From Clostridia bacterium (GTDB lineage Bacteria; Bacillota; Clostridia; Oscillospirales; CAG-272), in the NCBI GenBank assembly GCA_017504405.1, contig JAFVRG010000002.1:117731-181730 (forward strand): a DNA stretch of 64,000 bases, given 5' to 3'. The notes beneath the pieces were generated by a model that did not search any database, was not told the DNA's origin, and worked only from the letters and a program-made list of their open reading frames with translations. The position numbers were made by a program, and so were the translations under genes. Shown in pieces: positions 43,781-52,980 of the stretch. The stretch's first letter is position 1; each line of letters begins with the position of its first letter.

Positions 43781-46165
43781 TTACTTTTTCAGAAGTCCCG
43801 TGCCCGAAAGGTCGAAGGGAATAAATCCGGGAAGCGCATCCTTAAGATACTCTATCGCCTCGTCCGTCATGGCAAAGGTTTTCTCGTCCTTGAACATAGG
43901 TCTTCCGTTCACAGTAGCATCCTTCAATATCAGCTCGCTCTTTGCCTGATAGCAGCCGAGCATCGCCTTGCCGTTGTCGGCAACGTGCATAGGAAGAATG
44001 CCTATGCAGATATTGTCGTGGGTGTCCATAGTATGCTCGGGAACGAGGCGAGCAAAGTAGAACATCTCTCGGGTGAGCAGGTGCAGTCTCGCCATAACCT
44101 CGAGCTCGCTCTTGCCCTCAACCTCCTTCATTGCCGCAGCATAGATGTCAGGGAATTTCTCCTTGATGCAGTCGAAGATGTCGCCCTCGTAAACCGTGCC
44201 GTCGGGAAGCTTATGATTCCATATAATGCTGTCAACCGTAAGAGCGGCCCTGCCGTTTGCAGTCAGCTCGTCGCAGCCCTCTGCGAGCGCATCCGTCTTT
44301 GTCTTGTAAACCCTTGCATAGTTTTCGGGAGTGAAATACTTATACATTCTCTCCCAGGTTGTGCCCTCGTAGGCACGCTTCCAATTAAGAGTATAAAAAC
44401 CTGTCGAGGTCATTTCATCGTACCAGCGGTGCTCGTTGTAGTTCATATACATACCGAACATTGCAGGCATAGAATCCGCAATTCCGCAGTTATGAACGTT
44501 GTCCCACGTGCCTATTCTATGGTAGAGGCTGCCTGTAATGAATATGTTGTTGTGAACGTGAGAGAAGCTCTCTGCAGACGCCTTCAGTACCGTAAACTCA
44601 GGCCAATCATCCTTCATACAGTTGACAAATACGTTGTTGTACAGCTCGGGGCCAATAGCACCGTCGTCAACGTAGACGCAGGCAACGCCCCAGGTTGCAA
44701 ACTCGTTGCCCCAGTCGTGGAAATAGTTGTTTCTTATCGTTATACCCAGAGTAACCTTTGTTCTGCCCCAATAGATTACGCTCGCATCGTCGCAGTCACG
44801 GGCAGAATTGTAGAATTCATTGTTTTCTATGAGCACCTCGGGCGTGTGACCGAGAGAGAGCAAAAGATGCGAAGAGCCGTGGAGCTTACAGTTTCTGACG
44901 GTAGCTCCGATAGTTCCGTATGAGAAGTTGACGCCCGTATAGCAATGGGATATGTTTGATACGTGGTCTATCTCGCAATTCTCGATGAGGATATTAGCCA
45001 GATTGCGAGGGCCCGTCTCTCCGCAGAATTCCGACATAAATGCTCCGTTACCAAAGTCGTGAATATGGCAGCCTCTGACCGTTATGTGAGTGCTCAGGCG
45101 TGTAGATATAGCCTTTTGCGTTCCGTGAGCCATCTCCATATTCTCGATAACTATATTCGAGCAGTTATTCGTAGTAATAACCGAGCCCTGCGTGTAGGCG
45201 GTGTTTATTCCCGATAAAACAACGTTTCTGCAATAAAGGTCGAAAACAAACATAGTGTCCTCGAGAGTGGGAACAACTATTTCGAGCTTATCAATGCTGA
45301 CCGAGGGAACAAGGTACATAACCTTTTTTCCGTAATCTATGTAATACTCGCCCGGCTTTGACAGCTCCTCAAGAATGTTGTAGAGATATATTCTCTTGTA
45401 ATGATCGGCGTCGAGCTCTCCGTCCTTCGGCTCATAGACTATCCTCGCCGAGGATTTGAGCGCACCCTTTTTGTAGTCAACTCCGTCTATTTTTATGTAT
45501 TCATTATACCAGTTGTGATTGAAATATCCTCCTGCCCACAGATCGTGGAAGGTGGACTTATCCCACAGCTTCGTTCTCTCAATGAGAGATTTCTCCATAT
45601 AGTGAAGACGTCCTGTCTTGGTGTGCTTATAGCCCAGCGTCATTGCATAGGGGCCCCACTTGTCGGGGTCGTCGCCACGCTTTGGCCAGCGGGCGAGCTC
45701 CATATATTTGCCGTTCATGTAAAATCTGTTCGGCACGTGGTTTCTCGTGTCCGAAATCCAATTAAAGAGAGGCGCTATGCTGTCAAACACGTCGGACAAA
45801 TCAACCTGAACGAGCTTTTTTCTCGCCTTTTTGTCAATAATTCTGGACAATACCGCCTCGTCGGTTACGGGCGATATTTTATCCGCAGGAATAGCTCTTC
45901 CGCCATAGAAGGTAACCTTTTCCTTCTTATACGCCCTGTACACAATAGGGTTATCGGGGGAGAGGGAGCCGTCCTTTGCAGAGAAGCATACAGACCTGTC
46001 GGGGTAGTAATTTCCGCCACGGATATTTACCGTTATGGCATAACCGAGCTCACGGTATTTCTGAACTCTGCGCTGTGCCTCGTCAATGGTGGCAAGGGGG
46101 CTGTTAACAGTACCCTCGTTTGAGTCGCATCCGTTGGTTGCTACAAAAATCTCATATTTTTTCAT
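43781..46165 (-). CDS. GH141-like right-handed beta-helix protein, paralogue 4
   Basis: A 794-aa protein nearly collinear with paralogue 3. Opening IFVATNGCDSNEGTVNSP, linker KISPVTDEAVLSRIIDKK, LVQVDLSDVF, beta-helix motifs DCDDASVIYWGR and YVDDGAIGPELYNN, then the block SFSHVHNNIFITG and the C-terminal helical domain. No signal peptide. Differences from paralogue 3 are spread over the chain, with the beta-helix motifs unchanged, which suggests both are kept under selection. Confidence 0.75.
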   Translation of the reverse strand: MKKYEIFVATNGCDSNEGTVNSPLATIDEAQRRVQKYRELGYAITVNIRGGNYYPDRSVCFSAKDGSLSPDNPIVYRAYKKEKVTFYGGRAIPADKISPVTDEAVLSRIIDKKARKKLVQVDLSDVFDSIAPLFNWISDTRNHVPNRFYMNGKYMELARWPKRGDDPDKWGPYAMTLGYKHTKTGRLHYMEKSLIERTKLWDKSTFHDLWAGGYFNHNWYNEYIKIDGVDYKKGALKSSARIVYEPKDGELDADHYKRIYLYNILEELSKPGEYYIDYGKKVMYLVPSVSIDKLEIVVPTLEDTMFVFDLYCRNVVLSGINTAYTQGSVITTNNCSNIVIENMEMAHGTQKAISTRLSTHITVRGCHIHDFGNGAFMSEFCGETGPRNLANILIENCEIDHVSNISHCYTGVNFSYGTIGATVRNCKLHGSSHLLLSLGHTPEVLIENNEFYNSARDCDDASVIYWGRTKVTLGITIRNNYFHDWGNEFATWGVACVYVDDGAIGPELYNNVFVNCMKDDWPEFTVLKASAESFSHVHNNIFITGSLYHRIGTWDNVHNCGIADSMPAMFGMYMNYNEHRWYDEMTSTGFYTLNWKRAYEGTTWERMYKYFTPENYARVYKTKTDALAEGCDELTANGRAALTVDSIIWNHKLPDGTVYEGDIFDCIKEKFPDIYAAAMKEVEGKSELEVMARLHLLTREMFYFARLVPEHTMDTHDNICIGILPMHVADNGKAMLGCYQAKSELILKDATVNGRPMFKDEKTFAMTDEAIEYLKDALPGFIPFDLSGTGLLKK

Positions 46166-46207
46166 GGTTAATCCTCGCTTTAATTGTTTTGTATTTAATT
46201 TTTTAAT

Positions 46208-48571
46208 TTACCTTTTAATTCCGACATCGGACAAATCGAACGGAACAAAATCGGGAAGATGCTTTGCAATATAAGCCTTTGCCTCATCCGTAAGAATGAA
46301 GTCCTTGTCGTTTGTAAACATATATTTACCGTCTATCTCGGGAGTGTCAAGCAACAGCTCCGTGTCCGCCTGATAGTTTCCGAGCTTGATTTTCCCGTTC
46401 TCCGCTACGTGCTTTGGAAGGGTTCCTATCGCAATATTTGCGTAGCTCCTTACAGTATCGGTCGGGGTGAGGTATCCGAACCACATAACCTCAAGAACGA
46501 GCAGCGCCAGACGCTCGAGGCGCTCAAGCTCGCCCTGCCCCTCAACCTCAGCCATCGCCTTATTGTATACGTCGGGCAGCTCCTTCTCTACATATTCGAG
46601 GAAGCCCCCCTCGTAGATGCTGCCGTCAGGGAGCTTATGATTCCAGGCAATTTCCATTCCGACAAGCATTGCCCGTGCGTTCGCTACCTCCTCGGTAGCG
46701 CCCTCATTTATAGCCCTCTCGATTTCACCCTGGACACGTGATACGTTTTCTGCGCTGATAATCTTGTACATTTCGCCCCAAGGGGTATCCTTATATTTCT
46801 TTCTCCACGCATCGGTGAAAAATCCCGCAACCGACAGCATGTCGTAGAGCCTGTCATATCCCTTACGGGAGTGTGCGCCGAGTGCGTGCGGCAGCCACTC
46901 TGCAATGCCGAAGTTGCACGCATTGTCCCACGTACCGAGCTTATGATACAGCGCACCTGTGATGAAAATATTGTTGTGAAGCTGTAAAAAGCTCTCCGAG
47001 TGCGCCTTTACAGTTGCGAACTCCTCAATTTCAGGTCTTCCGCAACGCTCAAATACATTATTGTAAATATGAGCCGCCGTTCCGCCGTCGGTGTATATGC
47101 AGGCATTGCCCCAGGTTGCGCGGTCGTTACCCCAATCGTGGAAATAGTTATTCCTTATCGTTATGCCCACCGAGGCTACGTCTGCGCCCCAATAAATCAC
47201 AGCGGCATCGTCGCAGTCGAGGACGGCATTGTAAAATTCGTTATTTTCAACGAGCACCTCGGTTGTGTTTCTAAATCCCACAAGAAGGTGCGGGCTGTTG
47301 TAGAATTTATTGTTGCGGATAATCGCACCCGAGGTTTCCCATCCGAGATTAAGTCCCGTGTAGCAAACCTTCAGCTTCGCAACGTCGTGCATTTCGCAGT
47401 TTTCAACGATAAGACCTCCGTCACGGAGCTTGTTCTTCTCGCCCACGTATTCGGTTGTGAGCATACCGCTGCCAAGCTCGTGGAAACGGCAGCCCGAAAT
47501 TTTTGTGTTGAACGCACGGCGAAGCTGTACCGAGCATTTCACACCGCAAGAAAATTCGCAGTCAGCTATCTCAACGCCAAGGGTGTCGAGCATAGAAATT
47601 GCACTTTCCCTCACGAATCTTATGTCAAATCCCTCAAGCCTTATAAATCTGGCATCTATACCGAAATCGAACATAACGCCCTCAAGGGTCGGCAGATAAA
47701 TTTCGGTTTCGTCAAGCGATTTTGTGGGAATGAAGTACATTTTCTCATTTTCACGGTCTACGTAGTATTCTCCTCCGAGCGAGAGCTCGTCGAGAATGTT
47801 GTAGAAATAGCACGGCTTCGCTATCGGCTCCTTAGAGGTCTTCGGCTTATAGACCGAAAACTCCTCGGCGCAAACGTAGCCGCCGTCAGCATTAACCTCG
47901 GTCACCCTTGCATAATCAACACTCCAGCCGTGAACGAAAAATCCGAATATACGGAGATTATCAGCGACGGATTTATCCCAGAGCTTCATGCGGCTCACCG
48001 TGTCGCTATCCATATAAATTTTGGTCTTTTCATCAACCTCGTAGCGCTCCATAATGGCAAACTCGCCTATCGAGCCGTTGACTGCCGTGTGCTTGGGGTA
48101 TCTTGCAAGCTCCATTATCCTTCCGTTTTCATAGAAGTAGTTGGGTGCATGGCAACGCCAGTCGGAAGACCAGTTAAATTCGGGCGGTATGTAGTCCATA
48201 TATCCCGACAAATCAATCTGACAGATTTTTTCCCTCGCCGTTTTGTCAATAAGGCGGGAAAGAATCTTCTCGTCGGTAACCCTGCTCATTCTCTCCTTGG
48301 GAATTTTAGCTCCGCCGACAAAGCTTACCCTCTCGCCGTTATAGGCACGGTAAACTATCGGGCTCTGTGCGGATCCGCCGTCCTCGGAGGTGAATGATAC
48401 CGTGTTCCTTACAAGGTATTCGCCGCCCCTGATATTGACAGCTATTTCTCCCCTACCCCTGAGAGTGCGTGCCTTGCGCTTCGCCGCCTCTAATGAGGCA
48501 AGCGGATGCTCTATCGAGCCGTCATTTTGGTCGTTTCCGTTTGTTGCAACAAAAATCTCGTACTTTTTCAT
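46208..48571 (-). CDS. GH141-like right-handed beta-helix protein, paralogue 5 (first in operon)
   Basis: A 787-aa protein and the promoter-proximal gene. ATG 48571 has a perfect GGAGGAG site; the extra 74 codons upstream in frame run through the promoter and are not coding. It shows IFVATNGNDQNDGSIEHP, VNIRGGEYLV, YRAYNGERVSFVGG, CQIDLSGY, beta-helix motifs DCDDAAVIYWGA and YTDGGTAAHIYNN and the shared C-terminal helical domain. It resembles paralogue 1 in the linker (SRVTD rather than SPVTD). No signal peptide. Confidence 0.75.
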   Translation of the reverse strand: MKKYEIFVATNGNDQNDGSIEHPLASLEAAKRKARTLRGRGEIAVNIRGGEYLVRNTVSFTSEDGGSAQSPIVYRAYNGERVSFVGGAKIPKERMSRVTDEKILSRLIDKTAREKICQIDLSGYMDYIPPEFNWSSDWRCHAPNYFYENGRIMELARYPKHTAVNGSIGEFAIMERYEVDEKTKIYMDSDTVSRMKLWDKSVADNLRIFGFFVHGWSVDYARVTEVNADGGYVCAEEFSVYKPKTSKEPIAKPCYFYNILDELSLGGEYYVDRENEKMYFIPTKSLDETEIYLPTLEGVMFDFGIDARFIRLEGFDIRFVRESAISMLDTLGVEIADCEFSCGVKCSVQLRRAFNTKISGCRFHELGSGMLTTEYVGEKNKLRDGGLIVENCEMHDVAKLKVCYTGLNLGWETSGAIIRNNKFYNSPHLLVGFRNTTEVLVENNEFYNAVLDCDDAAVIYWGADVASVGITIRNNYFHDWGNDRATWGNACIYTDGGTAAHIYNNVFERCGRPEIEEFATVKAHSESFLQLHNNIFITGALYHKLGTWDNACNFGIAEWLPHALGAHSRKGYDRLYDMLSVAGFFTDAWRKKYKDTPWGEMYKIISAENVSRVQGEIERAINEGATEEVANARAMLVGMEIAWNHKLPDGSIYEGGFLEYVEKELPDVYNKAMAEVEGQGELERLERLALLVLEVMWFGYLTPTDTVRSYANIAIGTLPKHVAENGKIKLGNYQADTELLLDTPEIDGKYMFTNDKDFILTDEAKAYIAKHLPDFVPFDLSDVGIKR

Positions 48572-48584
48572 ATTTTTCTCCTCC

Positions 48585-48605
48585 CACGTGCGCACGTGCG
48601 TGCGC
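48585..48605. other. 21-bp alternating purine-pyrimidine tract (Z-DNA-prone)
   Basis: Every base from 48585 to 48605 alternates pyrimidine and purine, mostly CG and CA/TG steps (CACGTGCGCACGTGCGTGCG plus C). It lies between the predicted transcription start and the ribosome site of the first beta-helix gene. Confidence 0.7.
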
Positions 48606-48616
48606 CCGTTGTAATT

Positions 48617-48645
48617 ATTATCACATAAAAACACGGCAAAAACAA
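48617..48645 (-). promoter_or_regulatory. Predicted promoter of the beta-helix operon
   Basis: Minus strand: TTGTTT (48645-48640), 17-bp spacer, GATAAT (48622-48617) preceded by TGT. The -35 is a weak match. Confidence 0.5.
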
Positions 48646-48690
48646 TACTTTTTCTGAAATTAAAAAAACTTTGGCACTCTTGCACAATTT

Positions 48691-48700
48691 TGGTATACAG
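48691..48700. promoter_or_regulatory. Possible GntR-type operator
   Basis: TGGTATACAG within an A/T-rich setting resembles the GntR-family half-site core GTATAC flanked by TTG/CAA. It lies about 46 bp upstream of the -35. A TTGTAAACAA near-palindrome lies immediately next to it (48704-48713). Weak evidence. Confidence 0.3.
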
Positions 48701-48804
48701 TTTTTGTAAACAATGCCTCCCGCACAATACTGCCAATAGCGCCGTACAGTCAAACAAACAGGAAAAACCGCCGAAAACAAACGCTAAAACCACCGAGAAT
48801 AAAC

Positions 48805-48845
48805 GCTTTTTGAAAAAAGCTTGGCAAAAACTTTTGTAAAAAAAT
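48805..48845 (+). repeat. Dispersed GCTTTTTGAAAAAAGC element, copy 3
   Basis: CGCTTTTTGAAAAAAGCTT followed by GGCAAAAACTTTTGTAAA and then an imperfect terminator-like hairpin (GAGGCAC/GTACCCC) at about 48850-48885. Confidence 0.7.
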
Positions 48846-48934
48846 AAAGACGAGGCACTTTTTTGTACCCCGCCTTTTTGTTAGCGGTTTATGGAAAGCG
48901 GAAGGAAAGGGCGGTGGGCGTCAAAAGCCCAATC

Positions 48935-49146
48935 TCGCAGGGCGCACGTATTTTGGATGATTTTCGTCGTTATTCCGAGCGACGCTGTATAGAATACTGC
49001 GAGTAAGGAAAACGGCGGAAGGCGCCAAGCCAAGGACAGCTGGGCGCACGTATTTTGAGCAGATTTTTGTGTTCTCCGACCCGAAGGCGTAGTGTACCTA
49101 CGTCGAGCTTGGTCGGAAACGCGGGAAGCTGCCAAAATGCGAAGCC
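48935..49146 (+). repeat. Two diverged copies of the 103-bp repeat
   Basis: Each begins with GGGCGCACGTATTTTG, has a central palindromic CGTA...TACG-like hairpin and ends in GAAAACGGCGG or a variant followed by GCCAA. They match the tandem array at 60936-61345. With the element at 48805 they fill the gene-free stretch 48572-49150. Confidence 0.7.
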
Positions 49147-49150
49147 CTTA

Positions 49151-50593
49151 TCACTTGTCGTATTTTCCGCGGATAGTTTTGAGAGAGATTTTTGCTCCCT
49201 CTCGGTCAAATATTGCATCAATTTTGAACATCGTCATTGAGGCGAGCAGGTGGGTGGTGACTACAAGATGCCCCGGCTGCTCCCAATAGAACGAGGAGGC
49301 ATATACGCTGTCGTCGCACTCGTCCATGTGGCAGAAGGATGACTGCACACGCTCAGCGGTGCACTCATAACCGTGCCTGCCGGCAGGGTAAACAAGGTAT
49401 GTTCCGTCCGAAACTACCGCATCAACCGTCAGCCTGTCGCCCTCAAAATCAAAGGTAATTTCCTTCAAATTGACAAGGTCTGAGGTAAACTTTTGTTTAC
49501 AAATCGCACTTTCAAGGGGCGATTTTGTTGAATTTATGCAGTTAACCGTGAGTTCGGACAGCATTTTCTGCATTTTCGCAAACGCCTCGGGATTTTCGGG
49601 AAGGGCATTGACGTCAGCGCTCATTTTCGACATTATCATATCGTAGAAGATAGGCACAACGAACTGAATTTTCTCGTTATCGGTGCCGCCCTGATATACG
49701 AACATCGCATCGAGGTCGGGCATAACTATACAGAACTGACCGTATGCACCACAGAAGCGGAAGGTGTTATGCCTGCCACGCCAGAACTGGTAGCAGTAGC
49801 CCTGCTGCCAATCTATTCCCGTGCCGCAGTTTTCGGTTCCTATGTGCGCACTCGTAGCACTCTCGCACCACTCACGTGAGAGTATCTGCTCGCCGTTCCA
49901 CACACCCTTATCGAGGTAGAACTGACCGAGCCTCGCAATCTGGTCCTGAGTAAATCTCATTCCCGAATCAGCCCATATAAGCCCTGCCGCCGTTCTGGGC
50001 GTAGGGGGTATGGGCATACCGAGCTTTTTGAAGAGCCTGTCGTTAAGATAGTCGAGAATATCCATGCCCGTCAGTCTGTTTACGAGCGCCGCCAGCGTAT
50101 GTGTGAGCGAGCCGTTGTAGCCAAAAATACTTCCCACGGGATATACTATGGGATTTGAGAAGAAATCTCTTACTCTGTCGGGCTCGTCCTTGTTATCTGC
50201 GCCTTTATGTACAATCTCGCTCTTCTGACCGACTCTCATTGACAAGAGGTCCTCAACGGTAACCTCGAGCATCTCCTTCTGCACGTTTTCGGGGAGCTTG
50301 TCGGGGAAATAGTCCGCAATTTTATCGGTAACCTTAACCAGCCCCTCCTGAACGCAGAAGCCTATTGCTGTGGACGTAAACGACTTACTGACCGAGCACA
50401 CCATCTGCGGAGTTGTGTCGTCAAACGGCTTATATATTGCCTTTGCCAACAGCTTTTTGTGCCTGTACAGCGCCCAGCCGTGAGGCACCTGATTCGGGAG
50501 CTGCTTTGCAAGCTCGGATGCAAAATCCACTATCCATTCGGAGCTGACACCGCAGCTCTCGGGTGTGGCGGGGGTAAAGAAATTAGCTTCCAT
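49151..50593 (-). CDS. Serine hydrolase of the beta-lactamase class C / esterase type
   Basis: A 480-aa protein of the PF00144 family. The nucleophile motif SVSK is at residues 67-70 (in MVCSVSKSFTS), the second motif is FGYNGSLTHTLAAL near residue 150, and the expected helical segment DYLNDRLFKKLGMP follows. The last 150 residues form an additional beta-rich domain. Without a signal peptide it should act in the cytoplasm, perhaps as an esterase removing acyl groups from sugars, which would suit the adjacent beta-helix operon; this is inference. The ribosome site is GAGG. Confidence 0.8.
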   Translation of the reverse strand: MEANFFTPATPESCGVSSEWIVDFASELAKQLPNQVPHGWALYRHKKLLAKAIYKPFDDTTPQMVCSVSKSFTSTAIGFCVQEGLVKVTDKIADYFPDKLPENVQKEMLEVTVEDLLSMRVGQKSEIVHKGADNKDEPDRVRDFFSNPIVYPVGSIFGYNGSLTHTLAALVNRLTGMDILDYLNDRLFKKLGMPIPPTPRTAAGLIWADSGMRFTQDQIARLGQFYLDKGVWNGEQILSREWCESATSAHIGTENCGTGIDWQQGYCYQFWRGRHNTFRFCGAYGQFCIVMPDLDAMFVYQGGTDNEKIQFVVPIFYDMIMSKMSADVNALPENPEAFAKMQKMLSELTVNCINSTKSPLESAICKQKFTSDLVNLKEITFDFEGDRLTVDAVVSDGTYLVYPAGRHGYECTAERVQSSFCHMDECDDSVYASSFYWEQPGHLVVTTHLLASMTMFKIDAIFDREGAKISLKTIRGKYDK

Positions 50594-50662
50594 AAAAACC
50601 TCGTTTTATACGTATTTTCAGTTTAATTATATCTGTAAAAAACAAAGCTGTCAAGGATATAC

Positions 50663-50691
50663 TTGACAAAAAAAATAAAAAGTTATAAAAT
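50663..50691 (+). promoter_or_regulatory. Promoter of the Sel1-repeat gene
   Basis: TTGACA at 50663-50668, followed by TATAAA (50684) or TAAAAT (50686) at 15- or 17-bp spacing. Confidence 0.6.
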
Positions 50692-50721
50692 AATAGTGTA
50701 AAACAGTCTTTTGGAGGAAAA

Positions 50722-52539
50722 ATGAAGGTAAGCTGCGAAAAATGCGGCAGGGAATGGGATAGCGAGCACGCATCCGAATGTCCCTTCTGCTATGAAATAA
50801 CCGACAATCTGCAAAACCCCGAAATGATAATGGCGAAGGCATACGCCCTCCAGAATGACAAAAGTCTGAGGGGCAGGCTCCTCAACAGCAAAAAGGAGAT
50901 AGCGGATTTATATGCTACCGCCGCAAAAATGGGCGAGGCAGAGGCTCAGTACGAATATGCACGGTGTCTTGAAGAGGGTATCGGCGTTAAAAAGAGCTTG
51001 GACAATGCTCTTGTTTGGTACAAATGCGCCGCCCGTCAGGGACTGTCGAAGGCTCAGTATAAGCTGGCGTGCGCTATACTCGAAAACTGCCCCGCAACGT
51101 CGCAGTCTGATATAGCGTATTTCTGGCTCCGTGTGTCCGCAGAGCTCGGAAACCCCGATGCGCAGTACAAGCTGTCGCACTGCTATGACAGCGGCGAGGG
51201 CACACCCCCCTCACCGAAGCACGCTATGTATTGGCTCGCACAGAGCGCCGAGAGCGGCAGTGTGACCGCCGCCCTTGAAATAGCTCGGATTTTCACAGAG
51301 GGCAAGGTAATTGATGCCAACTATGCGGTTGCCAGATGGTTTTTGCTCAAATACGACGGCGTGAGCAAGCAGGCGCACGCTATGCTCTCACGCATTGAGC
51401 AGGGTATTGCGGAATCGCCCGAAAATATGTTTAAAATACGCCGCTGCGAGGAGCGCTACGAGCTCGGACTGCGTGCGTTGAAGGAAAAGGAATACACGAT
51501 AGCGTACAAGCTGTTCTATCTATGCGCCGACGAGGGCTACATGCCCGCACACGACAGGCTCGCATACTGCTACATAAACGGATTTGGAGTTGCCGCTGAC
51601 GTCGAGGAGGGCAGGCGCCTGTTAGAGGCGGCGCACGCAAGAGGATGCGCCTCTGCCACGCTCTATCTCGGCGATTGCTACCGTGACGGAATATTTGGAC
51701 GTGACTACGCCCGTGCTATGGAGTATTACAGGCGTGCCGCAGAGAGCGGAAACGCACAGGCTCAGTACACGCTCGCCAACTGCTATTTCGAGGGAGATAT
51801 AGTCGAATGTAATATACCTCTCGCAGGCAAATGGTATGCGAAGGCTGGCTCGCAGGGCTATGAAGAAGCGCTCGCAAAAATGCAGAAGATACACCAATAC
51901 GTTGAAAATTCATTCAACAAGGGCATTGACGCAGAGAGCGTCGGTGACGGAGAGGGCGCTTTTGCCTTTTACTCCGAGGCGGCTGAATTTAACCACAGCG
52001 GAGCTCTTTGCAACCTCGGAAAATGCTATCAGAAGGGCATCGGCTGCGAAAGAGATTATAAGAAGAGCGTTGATTGCTACGTGAGGGCAATTACGGCGGG
52101 CTCGGATGCCGCACGCTTCAACCTCGGTCTTTGCTATCTCAAGGGACAGGGCGTTGAATACAGCTATCGCAAGGCAGGTGCGCTGATGCAGATGGCTCTT
52201 GATAACGGTATTACCGAGGCAAAATCGGTTCTCGAAAAAATGGAGGACCGCAAAAGGAAGAAGGCGGCACAGCGCCTCTACTCCACCTCCTGCGTGGTAT
52301 ACAAGCGTGGCGAGGCTAACAAAGCGTTGCAAATCAGGCTGTACGCCGCAAAAACAGGAAGTGCGAGAGCGCAGTATCTTATAGGCTGCCACTATGAGTT
52401 CGGAATAGGCGTTGAGGAAAACCGCTCCACCGCAAATATGTGGTACAAAAAAGCGGCAGAGGGCGGCTATGACACCTCGAAGGCAAATCTTAAACGTGAA
52501 TTTCTCAACAGCGTAGTCAAAACCATGCTCGACAGCTAA
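50722..52539 (+). CDS. Sel1-repeat protein with N-terminal zinc ribbon
   Basis: A 605-aa protein. Residues 5-23 contain CEKCG and CPFC, a probable zinc ribbon. About twelve Sel1-like repeats follow, each with A-x-x-x-Y-x-L-G/A-x-C-Y-x-x-G-x-G-V and A-x-x-W/Y-Y-x-K-A-A (for example QGLSKAQYKLACAI and GNAQAQYTLANCYFEG). Such solenoids mediate protein-protein contacts. There is no signal peptide, so it is cytoplasmic. It has a strong TGGAGGA site. Function unknown. Confidence 0.88.
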   Translation: MKVSCEKCGREWDSEHASECPFCYEITDNLQNPEMIMAKAYALQNDKSLRGRLLNSKKEIADLYATAAKMGEAEAQYEYARCLEEGIGVKKSLDNALVWYKCAARQGLSKAQYKLACAILENCPATSQSDIAYFWLRVSAELGNPDAQYKLSHCYDSGEGTPPSPKHAMYWLAQSAESGSVTAALEIARIFTEGKVIDANYAVARWFLLKYDGVSKQAHAMLSRIEQGIAESPENMFKIRRCEERYELGLRALKEKEYTIAYKLFYLCADEGYMPAHDRLAYCYINGFGVAADVEEGRRLLEAAHARGCASATLYLGDCYRDGIFGRDYARAMEYYRRAAESGNAQAQYTLANCYFEGDIVECNIPLAGKWYAKAGSQGYEEALAKMQKIHQYVENSFNKGIDAESVGDGEGAFAFYSEAAEFNHSGALCNLGKCYQKGIGCERDYKKSVDCYVRAITAGSDAARFNLGLCYLKGQGVEYSYRKAGALMQMALDNGITEAKSVLEKMEDRKRKKAAQRLYSTSCVVYKRGEANKALQIRLYAAKTGSARAQYLIGCHYEFGIGVEENRSTANMWYKKAAEGGYDTSKANLKREFLNSVVKTMLDS

Positions 52540-52765
52540 AAAGGGCTGCTTCCTTTTGGCACAACCGTAAACAAAAAAAGGTGAGGTACAAAAAGTGCCT
52601 CGCCTTTATTTTTATTTACGAAAAGCCGACGTTCTACCAAATAAGAGGTAAGAAAATCTGCGATTTTCTTTTGATTTTGTTTTTTGTTTACTATCGCCGT
52701 TTTCGCCCTCTCGACGTACCCTCGTACGCCTTCGGGAGAAGAGGACGATTTCTGCTCAAAATTAA
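52540..52765. repeat. Dispersed 225-bp intergenic repeat, copy 2
   Basis: Follows the same order as the copy at 34968-35200: GGCTGCTTC, CACAACCGTAAACAAAAAAA, the GGTGAGGTAC hairpin, the AAGAAAATC-TGC-GATTTTCTT hairpin and the GTAC-CTC-GTAC palindrome. It sits immediately after the Sel1 gene and may act as its terminator. Confidence 0.75.
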
Positions 52766-52892
52766 GCGAGCCCCAAGTGTCCTTCTTCTTCCCTGCGCCT
52801 TTTTTTCGTTGTCAGAAGTCCTCTTTTCTTTTATAAAAAATTGCCACGCATTTGGGAAAAAAGATTTGCTTGCTACAAAATCCCTTTCCCCT

Positions 52893-52940
52893 TTTATGAA
52901 AGTTTTTGCTAAGCTTTTTTCAAAAAGCGCCTTTCCTCTG
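52893..52940 (-). repeat. Dispersed GCTTTTTGAAAAAAGC element, copy 4 (inverted)
   Basis: The same element in reverse orientation (AAGTTTTTGCTAAGC, then TTTTTTCAAAAAGCG), just downstream of the minus-strand rnr gene. Between 52766 and 52892 nothing else is seen. Confidence 0.7.
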
Positions 52941-52980
52941 TCTTTTCTTGCGCCTTTTCTGCGCCTTTCCTGTGCCTTCC

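Noticed and set aside
35612..48397. Long plus-strand ORFs (for example 39057-40061, 43733-44923, 47000-48397) opposite the beta-helix genes
   Set aside because: They are antisense frames caused by the codon bias of the real genes, with no ribosome sites and no family resemblance.
48572..48793. 74-codon N-terminal extension of beta-helix paralogue 5
   Set aside because: It crosses the promoter and Z-DNA tract; the ATG at 48571 has a perfect ribosome site.
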